A DNA stretch of 37,957 nt, taken from positions 1 through 37,957 of the forward strand of contig DASWHW010000132.1 in NCBI GenBank assembly GCA_036397975.1, written 5' to 3'. Both the position numbers and the translations under genes were made by a program. This DNA comes from SZUA-287 sp036397975. Lineage in GTDB: Bacteria; Bacteroidota; Ignavibacteria; UBA10030; UBA6906. The notes under the pieces are model-generated. The model searched no databases. It saw only the letters and a list, made by a program, of their open reading frames with translations, and was not told the origin of the DNA. Positions 1-7,611 of the stretch are shown here, one piece after another; position 1 is the first letter of the stretch, and the number at the start of each line of letters is the position of its first letter.

Positions 1-854
1 AGTAGAGATAAAGCGGAAACCAATTCAGGTTATCGACCGTCGGCCTAAATTTCATTGCAGTTGTTGCATAGAAGCCCAGATTGTCCGTGATGGTAGCGTC
101 AATTTGGAAGCCACTTATCCGAATGAGATCCTTTGTTTCGCCATTACCCGTTGCTCCTAAGGAATACTCCCTTTGGGTATGAAATTGTGAGACGACTTCC
201 CGGTAGTGCTTTCGCATTCCTGGACCTCGCTCTAAAAAGCTCACTTCTTCTTCATCAAAGGGGTTTACCTGAAAGAAGAGGGGTTCATCACCAATGTGAG
301 CATAGAAGAGGGCGTTAATTTCGTTGTGTAGAAGGGAGTACATTAGGTCTGGATGGAAGTTCTTGGTGTCATCGTTATCCAGGAACTTTAAGCTGTATTC
401 GAGTTCATCATTTGCGTTCGCCACATCACCAGGATGAAAAGGGAGTTTATTCTTAAACTCTTCCCATGTAGTGTCGGCAAAGAAGAGAACCAATGATTCA
501 AATTGTTCTTCAATCGAGTCCTTTTCATAAAACCGATACAACTGTTGTTGCTCAATCCGTGTTGGAGGCTTCATTGAAAAAACTCCATCGCCGATGAAGA
601 CTAATGCAACGATTCGTCCGTCGATTGGCTTGGTGGCGTAGAGTTGTCCGCGTTTGAGTTGAAATACACCTGTCTCTCGGACGAGAGTGAGATTGGAGAC
701 ATCGGCAGACCTTGTTTCATCGGTTTGGAGGTTCACTAAATGTTGATAGAGCAACTCGTACTCTGTGGGTGTCTTGTCATCCGTTCCAGCTGCCTGGTTT
801 GGACATGCAAAACAAAGTGTCGCATATAGGAAAATTGCAAAGTAGTTAGACATG
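1..854 (-). CDS. Secreted M1-peptidase-like protein, N-terminal part (runs off left edge)
   Basis: An open frame runs from ATG (852-854) to the window edge without a stop, giving 284 codons. A ribosome site AGAGGA lies 7-8 bases upstream. The first ~20 residues (MSNYFAIFLYATLCFA) look like a signal peptide, so the product is probably exported. The following region has the pattern (V)FQLKRGQLYATKPIDG, then VALVFIGDGVFSMKPP, then a stretch about loss or presence of a domain (LVLFFADTTWEEF). From memory this resembles the extra N-terminal domain of large M1-family metallo-aminopeptidases in Acidobacteria and Bacteroidota. The HExxH zinc motif would lie beyond the edge, so the family call is an inference and the protein could be an unrelated secreted protein. 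It is separated from the kinase gene by ~850 bp and is probably its own transcription unit. Confidence 0.6.
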
Positions 855-1029
855 ATGACTTCCTCTGGCAATGAGCAAATAGTCCATTCGTCAGGATTAT
901 CGGTGCAAGCCAAGTCGCTACGTTGGGAAAAGTCCTGGTGAAGTTTGTAGAGAACTGCATGAGGTCCCCAGCCCGGAGCGTTCCTGAACACCTCCAGTGA
1001 GGAGAAAGAAGGAGGTGCGAAGATGTGGA

Positions 1030-1058
1030 AAGGTAGGTGGTGGAAATAGAAAAGTCAA
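1030..1058 (-). promoter_or_regulatory. Candidate promoter for the M1-peptidase-like gene
   Basis: On the minus strand TTGACT (1053-1058) and TACCTT (1030-1035) are 17 bases apart. The -35 hexamer equals that of three other promoters in the window, and the -10 fits TAnnTT. It would leave a leader of ~170 bases before the ATG at 854. The -10 is weak, so this is tentative. Confidence 0.35.
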
Positions 1059-1212
1059 TACATTGTTGTATGGCCATTTTCTCGGAATGCTGAACACCCA
1101 TGGTGACAGGGTTTGGAGCGATCCCATCTTCAAGATAATGTTGCAGGTTTATTTCGGGGACAGGAACAGCACACGATAGAGAGATTCCACAACTCACACA
1201 GGAACTTATGGT

Positions 1213-1410
1213 TTGTTCCGTACTGGAATTACGATAAGCCCCGCGAACGACAAAAAAACTCTTAAGGATAGTCAGATTTCAGAACTAAGGCAAGAACCAA
1301 TTGGGCACAGTTCAGGTGAAGCGACTCAAATTTATGTTCATGCGTTCAATCCAAACAAACGTAGTGCAATCAACAAGCTGCGACTTCCAAGGAAAATAGC
1401 CAATGCCTAA
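1213..1410 (+). pseudogene. Tyrosine recombinase (integrase) C-terminal relic
   Basis: The frame ends with IGHSSGEATQIYVHAFNP followed by SAINKLRLPRK. This matches the end of the XerC/XerD/phage integrase catalytic domain, where LGHSS..TTQIYxH holds the second histidine box and the nucleophilic tyrosine. The recognisable part is only ~45 codons, starting near 1275. Upstream of it the R-K-HxxR half of the catalytic domain is absent and the TLRDIQELL-type helix is garbled (TLKDSQISELRQEP), so the protein cannot be active. It has no plausible start or ribosome site. It lies between two minus-strand genes, opposite to their direction, as expected for a leftover from a former mobile element. Confidence 0.6.
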
Positions 1411-1418
1411 TCAAGAGA

Positions 1419-1442
1419 AAGGGTACCCTCATCGGTACCCTT
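1419..1442. repeat. Perfect hairpin after the integrase relic
   Basis: AAGGGTACC (1419-1427) and GGTACCCTT (1434-1442) form a perfect 9-bp stem with the 6-base loop CTCATC. It starts 8 bases after the stop of the integrase relic. No run of T follows on the plus strand, and only a broken pyrimidine stretch follows on the minus strand, so it is at best a weak terminator of the former gene. A recombination-site half is the alternative. Confidence 0.5.
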
Positions 1443-1508
1443 GTGAAAACAACAATTACTCGCTTGTGCGATTGGTGGACGTTAAGATTGCGGAACGTGC
1501 CTCCCATT

Positions 1509-1620
1509 GCGCGGGTGATGATCAACACCCATTTTCAAGTCTGCTTCCGGGCACTCGAAACCACCTGGCAAACGCAAGGTTTTTTTCTTGCCTCAGTGGA
1601 TTAGCAAGTCGGTGGGGCAG
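1509..1620 (+). other. Segment resembling 5' domain of 16S rRNA (possible relic)
   Basis: Two blocks occur in the order found in 16S rRNA. First comes GCGCGGGTGATGATCAACAC with a CAAGTCTGCTTCCGG block soon after, compared with the familiar GCGCACGGGTGAGTAACAC and CAACCTGCCTTCCGG. Second is GATTAGCAAGTCGGTGGGG (1599-1617), compared with GATTAGCTAGTTGGTGGGG, 17 of 19 bases alike. The distance between blocks is ~85 bases, against ~140 in E. coli, so a variable helix would be missing. Flanking sequence does not continue the match well, and no functional rRNA is present. The comparison is from memory and could be chance or another structured RNA. Confidence 0.3.
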
Positions 1621-1706
1621 GCTGTCCGACCAACAACCTTTTCGTTGGGAGTGCCGTAGAAAGATTGAGTCTCTCTAATAGAGGCGATGTACTATATGGA
1701 GATTGA

Positions 1707-4598
1707 TCACTCCAGATTCATTCGCTTCAGCAGGGCTTTGAAGCGAGGATGGGAATGGAGCTTCTTGAAAACTGGGTCTACTTTGAGGAGCACCATCGAG
1801 CCATCATGTTCGGCGAAGCCATTCTCCAGCATTGCGAGAGCTTCATCTGTTTTCCCAAGTCCCGCCAAAACTACTCCAAGCCAATACGGTGAAACGTATT
1901 GACTGTCGGGCAACTCCTGAAGAGTTTCGAGCATCAAGAGCGCATCATCTTTTCTTCCTGAGAGTGCATAGGCGTTCCCGAGGGCAGCAATTGGAATGGG
2001 ATGACGGATTGATGCCAGACTGGCCCCGATGGTAACTTGTTGGATCGCTTTGATTGCTTCATGGTATTGCTCTTTCTGGGCGTAGGCCCCCCCAAGTGGA
2101 ATATTCGCAAGAACGAAGTTTGGATCATTCTTCAACACTTTTTTGAATTGATCGATTGCAGTATCGTACTTTCCTGAATAATACAACGTAAGGCCAGCAT
2201 CCGTGTTAATGACCGACGAAAGTGGATCAAGCTCCAGCGCCTTCTTTCTGACAGCGGTTGCTTCCGTGAACCTGCCTGTTACCGTAAGAAGAATAGCTAA
2301 CCACCCCCGCACCGTTGCATAATTGCTGTTTATCTCAATCCCTCGTTTAAACTCTCGCTCCGCTCCTACCCAATCCCAATCATAATTCATTAGAGCGAAG
2401 CCGAGAGCAGCGTGGGCCTCGGCGAGATTACTATCAATCTCCAGTGCCTTTAACGCAGCAATCCTTGCCTGTGGATATGTTTGACCCGGTGGGAACAAAT
2501 TGAAATTGCCCATGATTGTATATGCGTCGGCCAAGCCAGCGTATGCCAGCGCGTAGTTCGAATCCCTCTGAATCGCCTGTTTGAAGTATTCAATACTCTT
2601 TTGAAGTTTGTCTGGCATTCTCTTATTCCAGTAATAGCGACCCTTGGAATAGAAATCGTATGCTTCGAGATCATCGGTGAATCTTTTTTCAATCCTCGCC
2701 TTTTCAGCAGGTGAGATTCGCGTCTCCAACGTATGTGCAATTTGTGTTGCGATCTTACTCTGGATTGAGAAGAAATCTCCCATCTGTTCGGTATACGATT
2801 CCGACCAGAGATTCACGTCCGTCGAAGCGTTGATGAGTCTCACCACGATGCGAATCTGGTCACCATCTTTCCTGATACTTCCTCTCAGCAATGTGGCAAC
2901 ACCAAGTTCTTTTGCCACTTCTCGTCCCGTTTTGTTCTGCGCTTTGAATTGCATTACAGACGTCGGCGAGATCACCGTCAAGCCCGCAATGTTTGATAAT
3001 TGGGCGATAACATCCTCGGTGACACCATTACTAAAATACTCATTCTCCCGCCCGCCGCTTAGATCTTCGAATGGGAGAACTGCGATCGAATTGCCAACCA
3101 CAGTAGATTGGGTGAAAAGGTAATACGCTATGAGGGCAACCAGGACAATACCAAAAGCTATTGAGGCTTGAATGATATTCCTGTGCGATATCGTTCCAAT
3201 TGAAATCGGCGGTTTAAGGCGCGTCTTCTTTCTGTCCCATTGCATTTCGACTCTATAGATAGCGACAGGGAGTTGAATGTTTTTCAATTCTCGTCTCCTG
3301 AGTCGTAACAGTCTCAACTGGATTTTATTTTCAATCTGTCGTGCGACATCTTCTGACATACAAATCGCACCCGGTTCGGCACAAGGCTCGATACGCGCGG
3401 CGATATTGACACCATCCCCATGAACATGTTTTCCCTGGTGAACGACGTCGCCCAGGTGCAGGCCAATTCTAAGTAAAATCTGACGTTCAGGCGCCACTGC
3501 GAAATTTCTCTGATACAATGTTTCCTGAATCTGGATAGCACATTTGGTCGCGTCCAGCGCACTCACGAATTCCACAAAGAACGAATCTCCGGCGGTTTCA
3601 ACTTCTTTTCCGCTGTGCTGTCCAAAAATAGGTCGAAGGAGGCGGCGATGTTCTGCAAGCAACTCAAGGGCAAGTTCTTCGTTTTTCTGTGTTAGCGCGC
3701 TGTATCCTACCATGTCCGTGAACATTATTGCTGCGAGTGTGCGTTTGGATGCTTCTGTTGCGACCGCGATGGTTGCGGTTGGGGTTGACTTTAAGTGCGC
3801 AGCCTCGAGGTCGGAAATGAACTGTCCAAGGTGTTGATATCGATCGCCAGGATCCTTTGCGAGGGCTTTTGCTAGGATCGTTTCAACATATTGAGGTATC
3901 GGTTTTCCGAAATCACCTGCGCGAGGGGCATCCCTATTAACGATTTCATAAAAAATGGCAGCGACGTGCTCTCCCCGGAACGGAGTTTTCTGGGTGATCA
4001 TCTCAAACAATACCACTCCAAGCGCCCAGATATCGGATCGCTGATCGACCTCATCGCCTCTCACTTGTTCCGGTGACATGTATGAGATCGTCCCCATTGT
4101 TGTTCCTGCAACAGTCATGTTTGTTCCACCAATGACTTTTGCGAGACCGAAGTCCATAATTTTCACTAATCCTTCTTCTGTGACCATGATATTTTCAGGC
4201 TTGACATCACGGTGAACTATTCCCTTTTGATGAGCAGCGAACAATCCACGAGCCATTTGCATCGCTAAATTCAGAGCGGAATCAACCGATATGGATCTGG
4301 AGCTAATCTTCTGGCGGATCGTTGCCCCTTGGACATATTCCATTGCAATGAAGTGAATGCCTTCTGCGTTATCAATGTCGAAAATGGTGCCGACGTTGGG
4401 ATGATTCAGTGCAGAAGCAGCTCGCGCTTCAACATAGAACCTTGCGAGTCGTTCAGAGTCGTTCGACAATTCCGATGGAAGTAATTTGATGGCAACATCT
4501 CGCCGCAGCCGGATATCATGGGCCTTATACACAACACCCATCCCCCCCTCACCAAGCTTTGCCAGGATCTCGTAGTGTGATATTGTTTTGCCGATCAT
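1707..4598 (-). CDS. Ser/Thr kinase - class III nucleotide cyclase - TolB-like - TPR sensor protein
   Basis: The product is 963 residues from the ATG at 4598, which has GGAAGG upstream and begins MIGKTISHYEIL as is usual in this kinase family. An in-frame ATG 20 codons earlier (4658) lacks a ribosome site. Modules in order: a Hanks-type kinase (~9-270) with GEGGMG 16-21, VAIK lysine 38, HRD 129-131, DFG 149-151 and SPE 175-177; a class III cyclase domain (~285-450) with metal aspartates D295 (FTDMVGYS) and D338 (AGDSFF), and VNIAAR giving the transition-state N398 and R402; one membrane helix (~475-495); a TolB/FlgO-like domain (~500-640, starting SIAVLPFEDLSGG); and TPRs (~670-960). The kinase and cyclase would be cytoplasmic and the TolB/TPR part beyond the membrane. 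At the base-selecting position E334 replaces the lysine usual in adenylate cyclases, so the nucleotide made is uncertain. It probably forms its own transcription unit. Confidence 0.9.
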   Translation of the reverse strand: MIGKTISHYEILAKLGEGGMGVVYKAHDIRLRRDVAIKLLPSELSNDSERLARFYVEARAASALNHPNVGTIFDIDNAEGIHFIAMEYVQGATIRQKISSRSISVDSALNLAMQMARGLFAAHQKGIVHRDVKPENIMVTEEGLVKIMDFGLAKVIGGTNMTVAGTTMGTISYMSPEQVRGDEVDQRSDIWALGVVLFEMITQKTPFRGEHVAAIFYEIVNRDAPRAGDFGKPIPQYVETILAKALAKDPGDRYQHLGQFISDLEAAHLKSTPTATIAVATEASKRTLAAIMFTDMVGYSALTQKNEELALELLAEHRRLLRPIFGQHSGKEVETAGDSFFVEFVSALDATKCAIQIQETLYQRNFAVAPERQILLRIGLHLGDVVHQGKHVHGDGVNIAARIEPCAEPGAICMSEDVARQIENKIQLRLLRLRRRELKNIQLPVAIYRVEMQWDRKKTRLKPPISIGTISHRNIIQASIAFGIVLVALIAYYLFTQSTVVGNSIAVLPFEDLSGGRENEYFSNGVTEDVIAQLSNIAGLTVISPTSVMQFKAQNKTGREVAKELGVATLLRGSIRKDGDQIRIVVRLINASTDVNLWSESYTEQMGDFFSIQSKIATQIAHTLETRISPAEKARIEKRFTDDLEAYDFYSKGRYYWNKRMPDKLQKSIEYFKQAIQRDSNYALAYAGLADAYTIMGNFNLFPPGQTYPQARIAALKALEIDSNLAEAHAALGFALMNYDWDWVGAEREFKRGIEINSNYATVRGWLAILLTVTGRFTEATAVRKKALELDPLSSVINTDAGLTLYYSGKYDTAIDQFKKVLKNDPNFVLANIPLGGAYAQKEQYHEAIKAIQQVTIGASLASIRHPIPIAALGNAYALSGRKDDALLMLETLQELPDSQYVSPYWLGVVLAGLGKTDEALAMLENGFAEHDGSMVLLKVDPVFKKLHSHPRFKALLKRMNLE

Positions 4599-4860
4599 TT
4601 GTATGATTGACCTTCCACTTGAATCGCCACGTTGTTGAAGACCGATATTTGTAACCATCCCTGGGGACGAGGTGAGCTACTACACGACCGCCGATAGAAC
4701 TGAAGTTTGTTCAACGGTTAGATCGTGGTTTCTTCTTGAATAGATTGAAAAGAGAGACTTTGCGATCAAATCCAGAGTCGCAGGTGGCGTGGAGGAGCGC
4801 ACAGAAGCGGGTTAGCGGGTGGTCGCTCGCGCGTTCAGCCTGAGGCCGTGCCGATGAGAG

Positions 4861-4890
4861 AATATAGTCAGTTATTGATTCTCTTGTCAA
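4861..4890 (-). promoter_or_regulatory. Promoter of the kinase-cyclase gene
   Basis: On the minus strand TTGACA (4885-4890) is followed after 18 bases by TATATT (4861-4866). This is close to the sigma-70 consensus and to the other promoters of the window. Transcription would start near 4854, giving a leader of about 255 bases before the ATG at 4598. That is long enough for post-transcriptional control, although no known riboswitch is recognisable. Confidence 0.55.
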
Positions 4891-4964
4891 GCCGGGATTT
4901 GCGCAAGGTAGATGTTCGTGACCTATGCGGTTTTTGGAAAGAATTGACAATTACAGGGGTTCAG

Positions 4965-4976
4965 CCATTCACGATT
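4965..4976 (+). repeat. 12-bp direct repeat, copy 1
   Basis: CCATTCACGATT occurs here and again, identical, at 5104-5115, 139 bases apart. The second copy would lie in the 5' leader of the 44-residue gene. Flanking bases differ, so the shared unit is just 12 bp. A regulator site or chance are both possible. Confidence 0.4.
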
Positions 4977-5087
4977 AGCTGAAGGTTGCACGCGAGAGTT
5001 AGTCGGGCTATCGAGTTAGCAGAAAGAGATTAAGCTTTCTACCAGATAAAGGTGAGTTGCATCACTGATGTAGTTTTCTGAATGGGT

Positions 5088-5093
5088 TATACT
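5088..5093 (+). promoter_or_regulatory. Possible -10 box for the 44-residue gene
   Basis: TATACT matches 5 of 6 bases of the sigma-70 -10 consensus and lies ~50 bases upstream of a well-placed ribosome site and ATG. The -35 position (CTGATG at 5065-5070, spacer 17) is poor, so this promoter would be weak or activator-dependent. Confidence 0.3.
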
Positions 5094-5103
5094 TACGGCA
5101 GTT

Positions 5104-5115
5104 CCATTCACGATT
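5104..5115 (+). repeat. 12-bp direct repeat, copy 2
   Basis: Second copy of CCATTCACGATT; see 4965-4976. It lies 28 bases upstream of the ATG of the small membrane peptide gene, between the possible -10 box and the ribosome site. Confidence 0.4.
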
Positions 5116-5143
5116 TCCAAACCTTAAGGCAATTGGGGGAGCA

Positions 5144-5278
5144 ATGAAAATCTGGCGTTACGCAGCACTTCTGGCGATGGTAGCGATTCCGTTTGTTCTG
5201 ATGAGGAAAGAGAACCCGCGGCACACTGGTCCTGTTGAGACAGACGAGATTTTTGATTACGAGCTCACCACTCGCTAA
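5144..5278 (+). CDS. Small single-pass membrane peptide (44 aa), unknown function
   Basis: ATG at 5144 is preceded by a strong ribosome site, GGGGGAG, three bases before the start codon. The 44 codons end at TAA 5276-5278. Residues ~4-20 (WRYAALLAMVAIPFVLM) form a hydrophobic helix with a lysine before and RK after it, so the acidic C-terminus (DEIFDYELTTR) probably faces the cytoplasm. It could also be a cleaved exported peptide, but no signal peptidase site stands out. The gene is convergent with the PBP gene, whose stop lies 21 bases away. I recognise no family. The ribosome site, helix and clean stop make it likelier than chance, but a short frame cannot be proven by reading. Confidence 0.5.
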   Translation: MKIWRYAALLAMVAIPFVLMRKENPRHTGPVETDEIFDYELTTR

Positions 5279-5299
5279 GAGGTCCTCGACCCTTGAAGT

Positions 5300-7609
5300 C
5301 TAGAAGCTAATTGTCCCAAGGCTATCTTCTCCTTCCATCCAGCGCGATGAAGTGTGTTTCGTACATTTCGGGGGAAGCGTTTTCCGCGTAAAATATTCTA
5401 CAATTGTGTCGGGGCAATACTCGGTTGCCAATTTCTTCGTGTCCGAACAAATCCTCTCCTCAAACACAGGCTCTGGTTTTTCGAAGTATTCAAGCGGCAT
5501 TGCGATTTCAGGATCCTCATAGACGTATTTCATGAATCGGCCCCAAATCGGCGCGGCAGCCCGCCCGCCTTGTCCATCCCAGTTTGTAAAATGCACGCTC
5601 ATGTTGTCGAATCCAACCCAGACGCCCGCGACAATCTGAGGTGTGAAGCCGACAAACCATGCGTCCGCAAATTCATTTGTGGAGCCCGTCTTTCCCGCAG
5701 CAGGGTAGTGGAAGAAGTTTCGTACCCGCAGACCCGTTCCCTCCGGATGATCAACAACATCTTTGAGCATTGTGGTCATGATGAAAGCCGTCTCTTCCGA
5801 CATGACTTCGCGCTTTAGAGAAGTGTTTTCCTCAATAATGTTCCCATCCTTGTCTTCAATCCGGACGACGGAAATAGGGTCAACGTGAACACCATGGTTC
5901 GCGAAAACGCCGAACGAGGATGTCATCTCCAGCGGAGACACTGATCCGGCACCAAGCGCAAGAGACTCGTACGGTGGAAGTCTTGAAGAGATTCCCATGC
6001 GATGGGCCATATCAATGACAGATTGGATCGGGGCGATTTCCATAATCGCACGAACGGCGATAAGGTTGATTGATTTTCTTAACCCTTCGCGCAGCGTATT
6101 CTTCCCGCCAAACCTCTTGTCTGAGTTCTCCGGCGTCCACCTGCTACCGTCCCCCATAATAAGCGTCACGGGTTGGTTAAGTAATTCATAGGTAGGTGGA
6201 TAATTGTTGTCAATCGCGACAGTGAACACAAACGGTTTGAATGTAGACCCAACCTGACGCTTAATTTGAGTCACGTGGTTAAGTCCGTATTTGAAGTTCC
6301 GGAAGTTTGAGCCTCCTACCATTGCGAGAATGGCGCCCGTCTTGGGATCGAGTGCGACAAAACCGACTTCAATATTCTTTGCAATATGTTTCGCAGTGTC
6401 AATCCATACCGGGTCCGCCATCAACGCGGTATAGACACTGTCGCGCGCTGTCGCGGATCCCGCTTTACGATACTCGGGGGATGTTTGAATGGAAAGGTCT
6501 ATTACTCTTTTTAGAGCCTCGGGTTCCTTTTTCCACGACCACAGACTGTCAAACATATGCTGATATTCCACAAGATGTTCCTCGACAGCTCTATTTGCAT
6601 AACGCTGCATCCTACTGTCAAGGGTTGTGTACACGGAAAGTCCGTCACGATAGATATCGAAGCCAAACTTCTCGGCATCGGCCTCAAGTTGTTGTCGGAT
6701 GTACTCAACATAGTGAGGGGCTATGCCGGTCGCCGTGGCATCATCGCCTCCTTTCAGGATGATTTCTTCCCCTGTTGCTTCCGCGGCTACCTCTGGTGTG
6801 ATATACCCATATTTTTCCATCTGACCGAGAACGATATTACGTCGCGCCACGGCACGGTCAGGATGATTCCACGGATCGTAAATGGAGGGTCCCTTGAGCA
6901 GTGCAATCAGAGTCGCAGCCTCGGTGAGCGTGAGTTCCGCTGGAATTTTTCCGAAGTACTGCTGTGCGGCTGCGGAAATACCGTAGGAACCCCTTCCGAA
7001 GTACACGACATTGAAGTAGAACTCAAGAATCTCCGCCTTGGTAAAGCTGCGCTCCAATTGAACCGAGGTCATGAATTCACGGAGTTTTCTATTGATCGTC
7101 TCTAGAAACCCCTTCTCATGACCGAGGTAAAGATTTCTTGATAACTGCTGCGTAATGGTGCTTGCGCCTTCGCGGCGAAAAAAGATGACGTTCTTGATCA
7201 TCGCCTTGATGAAGCGAATCCCATCCACGCCCCAGTGGGAATAAAAATCCTTGTCTTCCGTGGCGATCAACGCGTTTACTACCGTCTGGGGTATTTCGTT
7301 GATCGAAACTTGAGATCGATTCTTGATGAAGTATTGATCCAGCACTTCACCGTCTGACGAGAATACTTTCGTTGCAAGCTCCGGCTTAGGATTTTCAATT
7401 CGTTCCAGGGAAGGAAGTCCCGACACAAGGAATATTGTATACCCAATGCCTCCAGCGAGAATCAACCCGATCGGCACAAGGAGATAAGGGAATCTTGTTT
7501 TTCGCGTGGATTCCTTCTTAGGTCGCAAGTGGGTGCGTCTGAATTCCGGATCATTGAAATAGCGCTCCATATCCTCCGGGGAGTACGTTCCGTTCTTTTG
7601 TTTTGCCAT
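5300..7609 (-). CDS. mrcA: Class A penicillin-binding protein (PBP1A-like)
   Basis: A 769-residue bifunctional peptidoglycan synthase that polymerises lipid II and crosslinks stem peptides at the cytoplasmic membrane. A short cytoplasmic tail (1-40) is followed by one membrane helix (~41-63). The GT51 glycosyltransferase domain has ATEDKDFYSHWG with catalytic E118, GASTITQQ (148-155) and the RKLREF region. The transpeptidase domain has STFK with nucleophile S455 and K458, SIN 513-515 and KTGST 640-644, so all catalytic motifs are intact. Length is normal for PBP1A. The start ATG is 2 bases after the stop of lpxH, so the two are co-translated. The C-terminal ~60 residues after the transpeptidase contain two cysteines around the CSDTKKLATEYC segment, as in many PBP1A/1B tails. 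Called mrcA (ponA) by family. Confidence 0.95.
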   Translation of the reverse strand: MAKQKNGTYSPEDMERYFNDPEFRRTHLRPKKESTRKTRFPYLLVPIGLILAGGIGYTIFLVSGLPSLERIENPKPELATKVFSSDGEVLDQYFIKNRSQVSINEIPQTVVNALIATEDKDFYSHWGVDGIRFIKAMIKNVIFFRREGASTITQQLSRNLYLGHEKGFLETINRKLREFMTSVQLERSFTKAEILEFYFNVVYFGRGSYGISAAAQQYFGKIPAELTLTEAATLIALLKGPSIYDPWNHPDRAVARRNIVLGQMEKYGYITPEVAAEATGEEIILKGGDDATATGIAPHYVEYIRQQLEADAEKFGFDIYRDGLSVYTTLDSRMQRYANRAVEEHLVEYQHMFDSLWSWKKEPEALKRVIDLSIQTSPEYRKAGSATARDSVYTALMADPVWIDTAKHIAKNIEVGFVALDPKTGAILAMVGGSNFRNFKYGLNHVTQIKRQVGSTFKPFVFTVAIDNNYPPTYELLNQPVTLIMGDGSRWTPENSDKRFGGKNTLREGLRKSINLIAVRAIMEIAPIQSVIDMAHRMGISSRLPPYESLALGAGSVSPLEMTSSFGVFANHGVHVDPISVVRIEDKDGNIIEENTSLKREVMSEETAFIMTTMLKDVVDHPEGTGLRVRNFFHYPAAGKTGSTNEFADAWFVGFTPQIVAGVWVGFDNMSVHFTNWDGQGGRAAAPIWGRFMKYVYEDPEIAMPLEYFEKPEPVFEERICSDTKKLATEYCPDTIVEYFTRKTLPPKCTKHTSSRWMEGEDSLGTISF

Positions 7610-7611
7610 AG

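Larger units (their letters stand above)
855..1706. other. Gene-free stretch with relics
   Basis: About 850 bases between two minus-strand genes hold no convincing intact gene on either strand. It contains a candidate promoter (1030-1058), a decayed integrase C-terminus (1213-1410), a perfect 9-bp hairpin (1419-1442) and a segment resembling the 5' part of 16S rRNA (1509-1620). An imperfectly placed 7-bp inverted repeat, CACCTCC (989-995) and GGAGGTG (1011-1017), lies in the presumed leader of the left gene. The mixture of fragments suggests an old insertion or recombination site that has decayed. Confidence 0.6.
4599..5143. other. Gene-free stretch between kinase and small-peptide gene
   Basis: About 545 bases. 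It holds a good minus-strand promoter for the kinase (4861-4890), a long presumed kinase leader (~255 bases), a 12-bp direct repeat (4965-4976 and 5104-5115) and a plausible plus-strand -10 box before the 44-residue gene. A 79-codon minus-strand frame (4950-4711) has no recognisable content and spans the kinase promoter, so I do not call it a gene. Confidence 0.5.

Noticed and set aside
989..1017. Terminator hairpin CACCTCC...GGAGGTG
   Set aside because: Only 7 bp with a 15-base loop and no T-run on either strand.
1500..1600. Signal recognition particle RNA on the minus strand
   Set aside because: CCAGGTGG and CCGGAAGCAG recall the SRP RNA core, but the GGTCAGG..GGAA pairing and the long stem are missing. 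The 16S comparison fits better, though weakly.
4711..4950. 79-codon minus-strand frame upstream of the kinase gene
   Set aside because: It spans the kinase promoter (4861-4890), lacks a ribosome site and shows no known motif. The C-terminal FKKKP is not enough to call a gene.
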